NCBI GenBank assembly: GCA_015680685.1
Contig: MNCI01030046.1
Location: 106,982-170,981 of the forward strand
DNA from: Gnetum montanum
Taxonomy: Eukaryota; Streptophyta; Gnetopsida; Gnetales; Gnetaceae
Length of the DNA stretch: 64,000 bases
Reading direction: 5' to 3'
The translations under genes were made by a program, and so were the position numbers. A model generated the notes under the pieces. It saw only the letters and a program-made list of their open reading frames with translations. It made no database searches and was not told the origin of the DNA. Below, one piece after another: positions 1-13,287 of this stretch; the stretch's first letter is position 1, and each line of letters starts with the position of its first letter.

Positions 1-214
1 GACATAAAAACATAAAAGCTATCAAAATCATATGCCTCAAGCTTACTTAACCATACAATCGTGACATACAGGTAAGCTTGGGAAGACAATGATCAACCAA
101 CCCATCCTTGTTCCACAAGGGTGCATAAGCACTTAGTCCTTGGAATTCAAATGGATCATGCATGAAATGCTCATATTCGTATGGTTGAGCGTAGGGGTAC
201 CTTGCCACTCATCA
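1..214 (+). repeat. E1 5' LTR, U5 end only
   Basis: The last 214 bases of an LTR, ending in CACTCATCA directly before the primer site. It is closely similar, inverted, to the E7 LTR (62454 onward) and to the solo LTR at 14897-15686, so these three form one LTR subfamily. The segment includes GTAAG at 72-76 preceded by CAG, which looks like a 5' splice site. Confidence 0.92.
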
Positions 215-215
215 T

Positions 216-233
216 TGGCACCGTTGCTGAGGA
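216..233 (+). promoter_or_regulatory. E1 primer binding site (tRNA-Asp type)
   Basis: Begins TGGCACCGTTGCTGAGGA one base after the LTR end. It differs at a few positions from the tRNA-Asp-complementary site known for Athila elements (TGGCGCCGTTGCCGGGGA), mostly by transitions. It would prime minus-strand cDNA synthesis. Confidence 0.85.
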
Positions 234-350
234 CTTAGTTGTGTATGCGCTAATTAGAACATAGGAAATCATTCACATTGTTGGAATGAACCCTTAGGGT
301 TGATTGAGAAAATAATAAACAAGAATACATTGCACACTGAATAGACAAGT

Positions 351-2392
351 ATGTCTTCTTCTTCGTACGAAAGCACCTCACCACCTAGGTTTGAAACAGG
401 AAACAATCGGTGGCGTAATACACATGACGTTGATCCACCAGTCCCTCAACAAGTTCGAGTGGTATATATTCATCCTGATGAGTATATACCAAACTTCACC
501 TTTATCCTCCATTAAGATGAACAACTACGTTGGTGAGACTTAGAAGGTAACATAGTGTTACCTCTTGATCGTTCAGTCCCTAGCATGCTTCTTCCTGCTC
601 TCACACGAATTGGCATGTCTCACTTACATGCAAAATATGTTGTGTAAGACCATGAATTGAGAGAATACCATCCCATAGAGGCACAACATCAAAGGGACTT
701 GTAATAGAAGAGACATCATTAGTCTTTGAAGGGTAAGTGGTCCTAGGATGCTCCACATGTCTTAAGCAAAAATGAGGGTGGTGAATCATAGGTAGTCTTT
801 GAAGGGTAAGTGGTCCTAGGATGCTCCACATGTCCTAGGTAGTGTCCCACACAATGATGTTCCTCCCCTTAACTTTGGCCAAGGGGTTGTGTATCAAGAC
901 CTTCATTTCACTATTCATAACCCAGGTTCTGATACCCATGGGCACAAAGGGTTTGAAAAAGGGACATGAACTCATAATAAAGGTGGACATTCTGATCGTA
1001 ATCACGATTAGGGCTGAGACCACAGAAGAGAAGGTAGCAGACATCATCATGGTGACAGTGCTCCTTCTTCTTCACCTTCATCATCTCCTTCACCCTCTCC
1101 TTCAATATTTGGATGCGGGCATAAAGAAAAAGACCATGAGGATAAAGGTAGGCAAAGTGGAAGTCATAGATGAAATAGCCAGGAAAGGGGACGAGGGCAC
1201 TCTAGAGAGTCACGACATAGAAGAAGGGAGAGTAGGGAACAATGTAGGCATCATAGACACCATGGATGAGATGATCACGATGAATCCCTACTCGCTACTT
1301 GAAGTATGTTAGACGCAATTGAGGCTGTTAGAATTCCAACAAGGCACTAGAAAGATAGTAGGATCAAGAGATTAAATATGAAAAACATCCCATGATTTGA
1401 AGGGGGGTACAACACTGATCCTCAGAATCACTTACAAGCATTCCATGATGTGTGTGCATTATAGAACATAGAGAACAAATGGCAAAAACTTAAGTTATTC
1501 CCACAGACACTAGTTAAAGAAGCAGAAAGCTAGTATTGGTCCTTAGAACTAGAATCCATTTGTAAGTTGAGTACCATGTTAGAATTGTTTAATGATAAGT
1601 ACCAAATGTACTCCCAATTGTCCAACCTGCGAAAGCAAATCTAAGGCTGGAAATAAGGAGGACATGAACCCTTGGATGCTGCCATGGGCTGATACTATGC
1701 ACTGTTACATTGTTGTCTTGGCCATGGTTTTTCGCAAAGGGATCAATTATGCCATCTCGAGGATGGGCTTAGACATGAAACGAGAAGAACCCTTGGGACT
1801 TATGCCCAAGGAAGACTATCTGAGCTTAGTTCCCATCAAATTCAAAAACTATTGAAGCAAGTTGCCAAGGAAGAAGGTGAGCTATGGAAGAGAGAAAGTG
1901 TGGAAGAGTATAACTAAGATCCTTCCCTTTGAAAGAAAGGAGTAAGATTTTATGAGGATAAAGAAGAGTCACCACTCAAAGAGATGGTGAATAGGAAAAC
2001 TTTGCCTATCCAAAAGATGACATCAGAAATTTTGGCAAAGGTAGACCAAATGTGAGATTCCCTAGACAATAGAATTCAAACTGTTCTAAAAATAGTAGAG
2101 GAGTCTAGAGAGCAAGGTAGTGATTGTGAAAAAGAGAGAGAGAGAAGCTGAACATGCATGTAGCAAGGGTAAGGGCAAAGTTGCCATCATTGAAGAGGTT
2201 GTGGATTCAGAAATAGACAATGATAGTGGATGCAAGATATGTCAATATGATCATCCTAAGGGATGTTGCCCTATAATCTCACATCTACAGGAGTCTAGGG
2301 TGTATGCACTCAACCCACGATTAAACAAAAGGCAATACCCCAAAGGTTACCTTATCCTCAAGGTAACCCAAGGCAGTTCCACCAACCCTTAA
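351..2392 (+). pseudogene. gag: E1 gag (decayed)
   Basis: Starts at the ATG of 351 (MSSSSYES), which matches the start context of gag in E6 (45785). Gag would build the cytoplasmic virus-like particle. Visible parts are an N-terminal region with the PDEYIPNFTFIL stretch, a charged His/Ser-rich linker, the capsid core with WQKLKLFP and the LEP motif near 1470-1560, and a zinc knuckle at 2231-2270 (C-x2-C-x3-H). Stops begin early: TAA at 513-515 stands where E3 keeps a Gln codon. A one-base loss near 2335 shifts the frame relative to E3 and E6, in which gag and pol appear to have been one reading frame. Confidence 0.85.
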
Positions 2393-5300
2393 CATATTAT
2401 CCCAATGGAACTCCATCACAACCAATTAAGTAATATCAATAGTGGTAGCATCCACAATCATGGGGAATGCAACCACCAAGGCAACAGTGTCCTTGCTGGC
2501 AACCTGACTCATATGGATATTACGTGCAGCAGCCAATCTCCCCACGTGACTCTACTAGTCATGTCACTCCTCATCCTTACTACCAAGCCCACGAGTATTA
2601 TGGGACTTCCATTTCTAGAGGTGATATTTTACAAGCATATCATCCTTCTCATTCGGCTACATCTCTTCCACCAATAGCTCCACTACCACTTGCTCCCATG
2701 ATGTAAGGTGAAATCCCTACCCGGTTGTAGCAACGTAACACCATGAGGGCTGTTAACTCTCAACCTATTGTTGGTTCCAACAACCACATGAAGAAAAGAC
2801 CTTTCTTTAGAACCAATAGTCCAATGAAGCCCTTGCAATCACAAGAAGCTGATTCCTTAGATGCCTCAATATCAATCAAAACTTCGAAGCCTCCTTTAAC
2901 TCAATCACAGCACTTAATGCATACAGTCATGCTAACACATGCCGTCATCGATTGGATCAAAGCTGGCTACCTTCCTAGGAAATTCTCTAATCTTGGGAGT
3001 CCTCTCATATACTTATAAATCATTGGAAATGTGTTGTGCAAGGCTCTTTTGGATTTAGGTTCTGGTGTCAACTTGATTTCTCAAGAAATGTACAAGGCCT
3101 AGAACCTGCCTCCATTGAAAAAGAGCAACATCCATCTAGAGTTGGCTGACTAGTTCTTCATTGTTCCATTGGGACTGGTGGAAGACATTGTTACCACTGT
3201 TTGTAGGTGGTCGTACCCAGCTAACTTCCTAGTGATTCAAGTAAACAATGGTAAGGGGAACTTCCCAATCATAATGGGAAGAGCATGGCTAAGCACCATT
3301 GATGCACGCTTAGGAATCCTCAATATTTCCCTAGAAATATCAAAGGAAAATACATTCAGAAAGATCAAGAAGAAGAAATTTTTGTGCATCACATATAATG
3401 ACATAGGGTGTAATTGCATGCAGAGGTCATGGTTTGTGTAAAGTTTAGCATTGCCTGCATGCAATCAGTGTGCACAAGTGATTAACATACAAAGATGCCT
3501 GTATGCAGTAGCCACATGATATGAAGACACCCAGTGGTTGAGAGCTGATCAAGAAAGTAGTTCACTCATATGCATGGGACCAACTGAGGGTTTGACTTGT
3601 GCTTACATTGATAGCATAGATGTATTAGAGTAAGTCCACCATCAAGTTCCACATCTTAACCTTGAAAATATCAACTGGGGGAAGTTGGAAATCCCTAAGA
3701 AATTTAAGAAGGAGCCCCTCGAGCTGAAACCATTTCCCATCAGTATGGAATACACATTTCTTAAAAATGGGAAATTGGTAATTATCAATGCTAAGCTTGC
3801 TCCTGAATAGAAAGAAGAATTGCTAAAGGTAATAAATAAATGATCAAAAGCCTTTGCTTGGTTATATCTCGAATTAACTGGAATAGATCCTAGGATATGC
3901 CAAGATAGAATTTACACTAACCCCTCCATGAAGCCTCGAAGACAACTGCAGAGGCGATTAAACTCTAAGTTGAAGTAAGTAGTTAAGGAAGAAATCAAAC
4001 AGCTTCTCAAGGTTGGGTTCATACACCCCATTACTGGTAGCGAATGGGTTAGCCCCTTAGTTATTGTGCCTAAAAAGGGAGGCAAATGGAGGGTGTGTAT
4101 AGATTTCAGGCTACTAAATATGGCAACATTCAAAGATCACTTTCCATTCCCATTTGTTGACCAAGTCTTAGACACCATCACAGGGCATTGCCATTACAGT
4201 TTTCTAGATGGATATAGCGGATATAACCAAATACAAATAGCCTCAGAAGACCAAGCCAAGACTACATTCACTAGTTCTTGGGGAACATTCACATACAAAT
4301 AGATGCCGTTAGGCTTGTGCAATGCCCCTGCAACATTTCAATGACTAGTTCTAAGCATATTTTAATAGAATATAGGGAATGGTGTGGAGGTCTTTATGGA
4401 CGACTTCTCCACTTATGGAGAAAACTTTAATCAATTCTTGGATTAGTTGGAGCAAGTGTTAAAAAGATGTGTAGAAACCAATTTGAGGCTCAACTGGCAG
4501 AAAAGCCATTTGATGGTCCAAGAAGGTGTAGTATTAGGGCACAAAATCTCACACACAGGGATAGAGGTAGACCTTGAGAAAATCAAAATTACCCAAGGAA
4601 TTACTTGTCAACCAAAAATTGTCAAAGATATTTGGTCATTTCTTGGACATACTGGCTACTATAGGAGATTTATTGAGAACTTTTAAAAGATTGCCAAATC
4701 ATTGGTGAAATTAATGAAAAAGGATGTACCTTTCAAGTGGATCAGGGAATGTGAATTAGCTTTCCAAACTCTAAAACAAAAGCTAGTAGAAACACCCATT
4801 CTACAAGCTCCTAACTGGTTCAAACCATTCCATATCATGATTGACACATCCAACTATGCTTTAGGAGTTGTACTTACACAGTTAGATGATCAGAAGCATC
4901 CTTATTACATCCACTATGCAAGTAGAAGTATCACTAGTGCATAACTTAACTACACTACCACAGATAAAGAATTAATGGTTGTAGTGTTTGCACTAGAAAA
5001 GTTTAGACACTATGTATTGGGATATAAAGTATATATACATACAGATCATAGTGCAATTCGGTTCCTAATGAATAAGCCAATGGTAACCCCTCATATCATA
5101 CGATGGCTTGTAATCTTACAAGAGTTCGATTTAATGATGATTGATCGCAAGGGCACCGAGAATGTAGTTGCTGATCATTTATCTCAGTTGCAATGGGACA
5201 ACAAAGAGGATGAGTATCCAAGTTCTCATCATTTCCCTGATGAATTCCTCTTTGCTAGTGTAGTGAATAATCAATCACCCATAGGGACAAACTGGTACAG

Positions 5301-6573
5301 TAGCATTCTTACCTATCTCCTCACCCAACAAACACCACAAGAGTTAAACCTTAAGAAGAAACAACAGTTTATTCACTAAGCCAAGTACTTTATGGAGATC
5401 AATGGGCAACTTTACAAAGTATGTCCCGATGGCTTAGTTCGATGGTGTGTTCTTGATATAGATCAACTACAAGTTCTCCAAGATGCTGATGAGGGTCCTT
5501 GTGGGGGTCATTACGCTGGGAGAGAAACAACCATCAAGATCCTACTTGCAGGATATTATTGGCCTACATTATTTCAGGACACCCATCATTTCGTCCAATC
5601 TTGTGAGTGTTGTCAACGTGATGGGGGAATGACTGCTAGAATGGAGGATCTGCAACAATGGATTTAACCATTAGAACCCTTTGACATTTGAGGAATTGAT
5701 TTTACGGGGCTAATTACACCAATGTCTAATGGAAAAGCTTATATTATTATTGTCATTGATTACCTAATAAAATGGGCTGAAGTAGCTGCTGTTAAAGATT
5801 GTACATCATCTACAGCTGCACATTTTGCTCAACAACAAATTAGAAATAGGTTTGGTGTGCCACGTGCACTTATTTCAGATAATGGTACACACTTCACAAG
5901 TGCAACTTTTCAGAAATTAATGCAACACTTAGGGGTTGAGCATAAATCGACTACACCATACCACCCCTAAGCAAATGGTCAAGTAGAACTCACCAACAGG
6001 GAGATTATGAAGATATTGACAAGAACCATTAGCAAGTTTAGGTGAAACTAGAGCACTAAACTAAACGATGCTCTTTGGGCATACTGCTCCACATGGAAAC
6101 TCCCTATAGGCTACTCTCCTTATGAGTTAGTGTACAGTAAATTACCAATGCTTCCCATTCAAACTAAGCTTTGTACACTATCCATGACATGTGACCTCAA
6201 CCTTGACCTTGATATAGCATAGAAACAATGGTTAGTAACCCTTAACTTGCTAAATGAAAATTGATTAGCTACCCTGTTATCTAACTAATTACACAAGGCC
6301 TTCAATAAACAACATCATGACCTAAGAATTAGGAAAGTTAAATATCAGCCAGGAGATAAGGTTCTCTACTGGAATCCCACACATGTGCCACAACATACTA
6401 AATTTCAAACATTGTGGGAAGGACCTTATATTATTTATGCAACTTTTCCTTTAGGGTCCATGATAATATACAAACTTGAGAGCCTGGATAAGAAAATTTA
6501 GGTCAATGTGCAACAAACCAAACCTTTCCAGGAGCTTAGGATAGCCAGTACACATGCTACCTCTCTTGATGGA
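2393..6573 (+). pseudogene. pol: E1 pol: PR-RT-RNaseH-INT (decayed)
   Basis: Pro-rich linker (2400-2720), then aspartic protease near 3040-3440. Its active site reads DLG instead of DSG (codon 3055-3057 is TTA; E6 has TCA). The RT runs about 3720-4690 with FMDD at 4393-4404. RNase H spans about 4840-5200 (HTDHSAIRF and VADHLSQL). Integrase has the HHCC zinc region at 5500-5625 and keeps all three acidic residues: D at 5698, D at 5878, E at 5986. A GPY/F module (WEGPYII) lies near 6415. Stops are frequent; three fall within 27 bases of the RT (TGA 4342, TAA 4363, TAG 4366). No env-like reading frame follows. Confidence 0.88.
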
Positions 6574-8371
6574 TAACCCTACTCACTATTTTGAATCTCC
6601 TCCTTCCAACTTAGCAATGGGGGAGATGGCCACCTATGCTAACAGTTCTAGGCCCTCAATTCTTTTTGAATTTTTGTTTTACACATACTTTCAACTTTTC
6701 TTATTTTTGTTTTACAAAATTGTTCATGCTTTTACTATTTCTTTGTTTGCTTGATTTACTTTTATTCATCATCTAATAAGTGTTCATGATGGTGGATTGA
6801 ATTATATCATATTGATTACTAATGTTTGGTTTTTACCTTTGAGTTATGATGCTGATATTAAGGTATGGTTCTTTTGGGAAAACAGGCAATGAGTCCATGC
6901 CGTCCACTCATCCATACAACTCTATGGTCTCCTTGGCTTGGAATTGTACAATACCCTTTTTCTAAGTAAACTTGTTAATGAATTGGTGGTTGGGTATTTT
7001 TCAAACCAAGGAAAGACTCAAAGGATGAAAAGGGTGTGACTTCAAGGGGATTCGATGCATTGGTGCTAGCCATTCTCTTGGGTGCTTGGATGCTTTTTCT
7101 TGGGTTTTTTGCCATTCTAACATTGTTTAAATATTAGGAAGTTGAGTGAATAAAAATAAGTCTTTGCATGGTGTGTGGTTCTCATGCATAAACATTAAGA
7201 GAAAAAAGAGAAAAAGGTGAGAATTCAAAGCACACCCCTTAGACATAATAAAGAAATATGGGTTACAAGCACTGGTTATGGCATTGGAAAGACATGTTAC
7301 TCATGCCTGAAGGTTCCCTCTAACTAAGGCCCTTTCTCGCTTTCTGCTTCTCCATCTCACTCTCCTTGGGATGGTGGTCACTTTTTGTGGAAGCATTCTT
7401 GTTGCCACAAGAGGATGGATTGGCCAAGTGTATTGATGCGAGGTCACTAAATGTGGTTGGTTTGAGTCTGGATTGATGAAATACGCAAGAGGCTTTACAC
7501 AACCTTGTTCTTGGGATTCCATTCCATTCTCTTCTCTCCATCTTTCTTCCCTTTTTCCACCTCATTGTCGGTTTTATCATTAGTCCATTCTGGGTTGATG
7601 CATTGTTTTTCTTTGGTGAATTCTTATGGGTAAGTTTTTAACTCTTGCTTCCAAATGACATTCCTAGAGCCTACGGACTCTTTGGTTTGTGGGTTTGTTA
7701 GGGCATAAAGGGCATGAGCCTGCCTTGGGGAGGACCCACTAGCATTCCTTTTTTGGTGCAATTGTTAACTTCTTTTTTTTAAACATTTCCTACAATTAAT
7801 CATTTCTTGTTTCATCCCCATTCATGGCATCCATTTTATTACGTTGCCATTGTTATTTTTCCCATCTTTCTTGTTCCTCATATTTTTCCATCTTATAGCT
7901 ACCAGAGGTTCGCTCTTAGTTGTGGGGGCCCTAGTATAAAATTTTTAATTTTTTCCATTTTACTATTTGCCTAACCCTTACACCTTGGGTAGTCACCAGT
8001 GATAAATCTCTGAACTAGTTTCTGGCATAATCACAACTCAACCAATGCGCCTCATATCGAGGCAAGGTATCAACTACATTGTGGTTTATCTATCCTTGCT
8101 CATTTGTGACTATGTTGTGTGTGCAGATGGCGATCATACAAACAATGGACTAGGCTTGGAGGAATCACTCAAGATGGACCAGAACTGGAGCATTTATGAA
8201 AGGAGCATGTTTGGTGGCATGGCTATGGATAAATAATGGAAGGCGCAATCTCGGCATTAGCGACAACACACTTCATCTTCTCTCTCTCTCTCTCTTTCTC
8301 TTCAAACTGCCAAATAAAGGCTTGGATGTCATTTATGTACGAGTGTTCACCACAATGATCATGAACACTAT
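6574..8371 (+). other. E1 3' noncoding region
   Basis: About 1.8 kb between the integrase and the lost 3' LTR, alignable by eye with the same region of E6 (51840-56240) and, inverted, of E3 (21802-23690). It contains a T-rich stretch, a CT microsatellite near 8279-8298 that is also present in E6, and no convincing sense reading frame. A short antisense frame at 7301-7522 resembles an antisense frame in E3 (see findings). Athila elements often carry an env-like gene here; none is visible. Confidence 0.7.
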
Positions 8372-11300
8372 CCACTCAAATAAATATTCTTTACAATTGT
8401 TGTTCACCACACTATGAGCATTTACTCTAACTCTAACTTTAAGTCACGAAAACAAACTACAAAAAATTTTGCTAACTATTGGCCAAAAGTTATTGAATTA
8501 ATGTGATAGTAGATTGGTATTTATAGGCATAACCATGGCAAACTAGATATCATCTATGATGATTTATGCAAAGCTACGATATCATAACTATGATGATGTA
8601 TGAAAATGTTATATATCTTGCTAAGGTTTTTCCTATAGATGAGGCAAGTCTTACAATGATTTTTTATGCTAATGTTTTAATAGTTAGCCCACCCTTTTTT
8701 TTTTACTACTGTTTAAAAACATATACATTTGAGGAAGGTTCCAATCACATCAATTTCAAAGAATTCTTTAATGATAAATGAGAAACAAATATTTGTTCCT
8801 GAGGTCTTACAGAAACTTTTATTGATTTAGATGGTTTCCAAAGGGTGGTTCATCCTAAAAATATTGTAGGCCTTGCTAAGGCTTTTTTTATAGATGAGGC
8901 AAATGTTGCAATGATTTTTTCTACTAATGTTTCAATAGTTAGCCCACCATTTTTGATAGCTATTCAACAAAATGTGCATTTGAGGAAAGTTCTATTCAAA
9001 TAAATTTCAAAGAATTCTTTAATGACAAAGGAGAAACAAATCTTTATTCCTAAGGTCTCATAGAAACCGTTATTAATTTAGATAGATCTTTTGTTTCCAA
9101 AGCTACAGAGCTTAGGCTCCCTCATAGAATATTTATCTTAACGTTGAATTTCTACTTAGGATATGAAAGTAATCATGTTCTTGATTATCATGTTCTAGGC
9201 ATGGATAGCTTTAGAGAATAAGAAATATTTTTTCCTTATATAGTATATGAAAGAAATATTGTAGAATAGCTTCGAAAAGATTCATGACCAAGGGGCTTAG
9301 TTGAATTTAAGCTCACTTTTTATGGACTATTTGTTGAGTGGGATTTTAGAACCTAAAAGAATAGCTCCAATTTTAGCTAAATATGAATCATAGCATAGAG
9401 CATGTCCTAAAGATCTCTACTATGACTTTTTCCAATCATATACCAAAAAATCTATTTTGATGTCCAAGCCTTAGAATTTTTTATGAACTTTATATATCCT
9501 TATTTATTTAAATTCATCTTAGGAGCCTTCCCATCATGGATAGATCACCAAATCATTAATGAAATAAGGAGTAAATGCCATGGAGATATTTTTCTCCATG
9601 CAATGTATGCTAATATTAATAGAAAGATTTAAAGGCCAAGCATTGAAGCTTCCAAGATTTGTAGCTTTGTATCTTATACCTTTTAAAGTAAGGAGGTCGA
9701 TGTGGGAAATTCCCCTAAGGCATGACTACAAGCATAAAGAAGTTTTTCCTTTGAAGTTTATCTTTTCAAAATTCAACAATCCAAGGCATCTAAAAGGCAT
9801 AGAAAAGTAGTACAAGGAACAATGTGATTTTATAGTACCTCTAAAAAGAATATACTTAGCAACCAAAACTCATAAAGTTCATCAACCTGATGAGATAGAT
9901 GTGAACTATCAAAGAGGTATAGGTAAAGAGGTTAATTAAGCCACAAATAAAGCACCAAGCTAATTAAAAAGAATCTTATCTATGAAGCTCTCTACCTCTA
10001 CATGTGATCAACCATTCATTAAGGTCTATAGGTGGATAGAAAATAGAGATAATCCTTTAGTTAGAGATTTTCCTAATAAGTATTTAGCTTTAATGAAAGA
10101 AAATTACTTCTTTTAGAAGCTTTAGGATCTAGAAGAGATCATGCCCAACAAGATATTTTCACGAAATGAAGATGAATATGAAAGAGTAAAGACATTCAAA
10201 AAATAAGGATTGAAAGAATAAAAGCTAATAAAGAAAATTAGTAATAAGAGCTTGTTAAGAAACAATAGTAGCAACAAGAGATACTCATGTTAGAGGACCT
10301 ATAGTAGGAACAATAGAAGAAAGGGGAAAGCTCATCATTAGCTTTAACAACTTTGAACTTCCCCTCAGGTTATTTAATGAAAGGAGTAACTTAGTTCTTC
10401 AAAGTCAAAGAAAAAGAAGAGAAAGGATCATTTTCAACCAAAAGCTCTAAACAAAACTAGAAACTAAAGTAAGTGTTATCTTTCCTTATAAGGAAGATGA
10501 TCTTTAAACTGGAGGTTAAAAGCTAATGATGTTCAATCAAGATATTTAAGATACTATAGCTATTTTAATAAGGGATATGGGATATGTAGCTGATAGCTAG
10601 ATTGCTAAGCTCAAAGAGTATTTGATGTAGAATGAGCAAGAGATCATCGAGCTTAGAGAAGAGTTGAATAACTTAAAAAACATAAATAAGAAGCTCAAAG
10701 CTATTATTATTATTAAAGAGTCATAACTTCAAAACAAAGAGTAGGCTATGGCATAATTAGAAGAAAAGCTAGCTATTGTGAGCTTTGAATTATAATAGGC
10801 CACAAAGGGTAAAGTTGAAGATCACTCTTATTTGTTGTAGCCTAATTTTTAGGAGTTAATTGTTGAACTTAGCTATAGTAAAGAATAGATGTAAGAAACT
10901 CAAGCTATGATTAAAGAAGCTAAGAAAAGCCAAATCATTTTTTCTCAAATGGGACACAAAGCTTAGGATTTAATCAAAATAGCTAAAAAAAGAGAAGAAT
11001 TGTCATCATATAAAAAGGATTTATTGGAGAATATGTTGATGGAAGTTGCAAGAATTATGATAGAGGCTAATTAGAAGAAGTTAGAGCTAGAGGAAATTTG
11101 TTCAACTATAAAAGCTTCATTAAATGAGCTAACTAACTCGTTAGCCAAATTTGATGCCACTAAAGTAGAAGTAGAAGTTATCTAGAAGCTTGATAATACT
11201 AATCCAGTTACCCTAAATCAAGCCATAAAAGTTTTACACAATCATGGGAAATTAGCTCAATAATTATTGATAGAAGGGCTCCATATTTAGAAGATAAAGA

Positions 11301-11390
11301 AAGCTTATCAAGAAGTTGAGAAACTATATATCTGTTTGCACCTCTATGAGAAAAATGTAAAATTGATTAAGCCATGACTTTTTAATTATT
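8372..11390 (+). pseudogene. Decayed coding sequence of unknown origin
   Basis: I do not recognise this gene. Plus-strand frames give long protein-like stretches broken mainly by TAG and TAA, such as the 76-codon run 9580-9810 with its neighbours on both sides. From about 10580 to 11380 the translation is rich in Glu, Lys, Leu and Ile and looks like a coiled coil, with stops at positions where Gln would fit. The globular-then-coiled-coil layout recalls plant mobile-domain proteins or an extra ORF of a retroelement, but I see no diagnostic motif, so this is only a suggestion. The region lies between truncated E1 and the left LTR of E2, so it is probably the older sequence into which they were placed. 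Start and end are approximate. Confidence 0.4.
8617..9085 (+). repeat. 255-bp tandem duplication, two copies
   Basis: Copy 1 begins CTTGCTAAG at 8617, copy 2 at 8872. Both contain ATAGATGAGGCAA, AGTTAGCCCACC and TTCAAAGAATTCTTTAATGA in the same order. The copies differ by many substitutions, so the duplication is old. Both translate to related peptides (IDEA, then MIF, then IVSPPF), so the duplicated segment was coding. Confidence 0.8.
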
Positions 11391-12058
11391 ATAACTATTG
11401 AAAGCTACTATATAAACCTTTGATTAGATTTGTAAAAGAAAAATAAGGAGAATAGAAAAGAAGAAAAAGAGGCATATAGAATCACTTTTTGAAAAATCTT
11501 GTAAATAAATTTTTCTAATGGCATGCTAAGTAAGTTCATCTTATCTTTTTTAGTTTTCTCTTGATTTACATTCAAAATAGATAGCTTTCTTTACTTGTTT
11601 AGCATGAATTATGCATAGCTTCATTTAAGTGAATGACAAGTTTTGGAATAAGTTATTTTCATAAAATACTGATGTTTAGCTAATTGTTATTATTTTAATT
11701 AAATGGGATAGCTTCTATACATGTCAATTCTGAATCAGTTTAGCATAGAATTTATGTCATCTTTAGGACAATTTTGAGTTTCATGAATGCTTTTTCTATC
11801 TTGTATTCCTACTCTATTTAGCATAGCTGTTGAAAAATTTAGCTTTGAAAAGTTTTTTGATAGATAACTCAAAACAAAATAATGTCATATTCTATAAAAT
11901 GTTTTCATTCACTATCTTAGCTATGTAAAATTTAGAGTTAAATAAGTAAGAAGCTATTAATTTTCATCATTATGTTGAGGGATAGCTAAAATAGGAAGCT
12001 AATAGTTACAAACAAGACAACACTTTCTATGAAGTATAAGATTAATAATCTAAATGTA
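11391..12058. other. AT-rich spacer left of E2
   Basis: No reading frame or family recognised. The last five bases (12054-12058, ATGTA) are the left target-site duplicate of E2. Confidence 0.5.
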
Positions 12059-13287
12059 TGTAATGATGGAAAAAATTGGTGATGGAAAAAATTGGTGTTA
12101 AAAAACCAAAAAATTCTATGGAATAGTTTAACTCTAGGATTCATGTACCTCGAAAAGTATTTGAAGTACCTTAAATGATTTGGCCAATCATCTAAGGAAT
12201 TAAGAAATCCATTACCAAATGTTGTAAAATAAAAATAAAGAAAAGCATGTAAATGTGAAGTGTAATTTAGAAATAAGAACAGAGAGCAAGAAAATATGAC
12301 GAAACAAGAAAACACCGCAAACTTTATAATAAATATTGAGAAAATGTTGGTGAAAAGGGGTTAAGAAGATACAAATTAGCAAGTTTTAGAAACTTGAAAA
12401 TGTAAAAAATGTCTTTGGAATCTAGCATGGATGGTAGGGTGTGTTCTACACTAATCTCTCACATTGAGTAATGGCTACAAAAGCTTCTTTTCTATCATGT
12501 TACAAGGTTCATTTCTACTACGTGATCTCTCAGATGGAAGTGTGCTATAAATTTTTGCTCAAAAAGATCGTAGAAATGATGCTGATCTGGTATAAATAGG
12601 CATTAGATCTACTATGTTGGCATCCATTACAATTTTGGAGTGTTACAAGGTATTCATGCATTAAAGTACACTGTGTGGATTTAAAACCCAAGTGCCACAT
12701 GCTACCCAACATGCTACCATAACATGTACAACTGAGATGTATAGCATGTGAATTCAAAGTCCAAATTCCACATGCTACCTCACACACTGCCATAGTTTGC
12801 CAAGCTGAAATGTATAGCATGTGAGATAAAAATATCATTTTTTGTAGCATATGGAATAATTTATGATCCAAATTTTAATGTGTAAGCCATGAACATTTTT
12901 TAGCTTTTGCTAACAAATTTTGCCAACATATTCTAACTATTTGCATGGTCCAAACTATAGCTTATGGACAAGTATAGCTCCACACACTACCAAAGCGTGT
13001 AGGATTGGAATGTATAGTGTGTGAGATGAAAAGCCCAATTATTTGTAGCATATGAAGCATTTTGACCTTTACACATTAATTTAAATGGTATTCCTAGTGT
13101 GTGGACTACAACCTCACTTTTTACACATTAAAAATTCCTAAAATTTGGCAAAAAAATGCCATAAGATAGGATTTTAAATGGGAAATCCAGATAATTGTTT
13201 CTACCTTCAGATCCCCATCAAATTACAATGTAGATTCCAATTATCAAGCTTCTTGTTGGTCCCATTAAATTTTCTTAAGGTGTTTCA
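12059..13287 (-). repeat. E2 3' LTR (left copy)
   Basis: Aligns along its length with 31394-32621. On the element's own strand it starts TGAAACACCT and ends in TACA. Its centre (about 12650-13120) carries diverged internal repeats built around ATGCTACC and AGCATGTGA. Both LTR copies contain the plus-strand TATAAATAGG at equivalent positions, antisense to the element. Confidence 0.85.
12591..12600 (+). promoter_or_regulatory. TATA-like box antisense to E2 (left LTR)
   Basis: TATAAATAGG on the plus strand, kept at the equivalent place in the other LTR (31932-31941, where the last base differs), while gag runs on the minus strand. Could be an antisense promoter or chance; nothing downstream supports a transcript. 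Confidence 0.3.

Larger units (their letters stand above)
1..8371 (+). mobile_element. E1: Athila-like Ty3/gypsy retrotransposon, 3' end missing
   Basis: Contains, in order, the end of a 5' LTR, a tRNA-Asp-like primer site, gag, protease, reverse transcriptase, RNase H, integrase and a long 3' noncoding stretch. The order PR-RT-RH-INT makes it Ty3/gypsy; the RT motif FMDDF and the primer site fit the Athila lineage. The 5' LTR is cut by the window edge. On the right, similarity to the 3' region of E6 fades at about 8371; no polypurine tract or 3' LTR follows, so the element is truncated. Many in-frame stops and frameshifts show an old, inactive copy. The right boundary is uncertain by about 60 bp. 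Confidence 0.9.

Noticed and set aside
6574-8371. An env-like gene after the E1 integrase, as in classical Athila elements
   Set aside because: No sense frame, signal peptide or transmembrane segment conserved between E1, E3 and E6 in this region.
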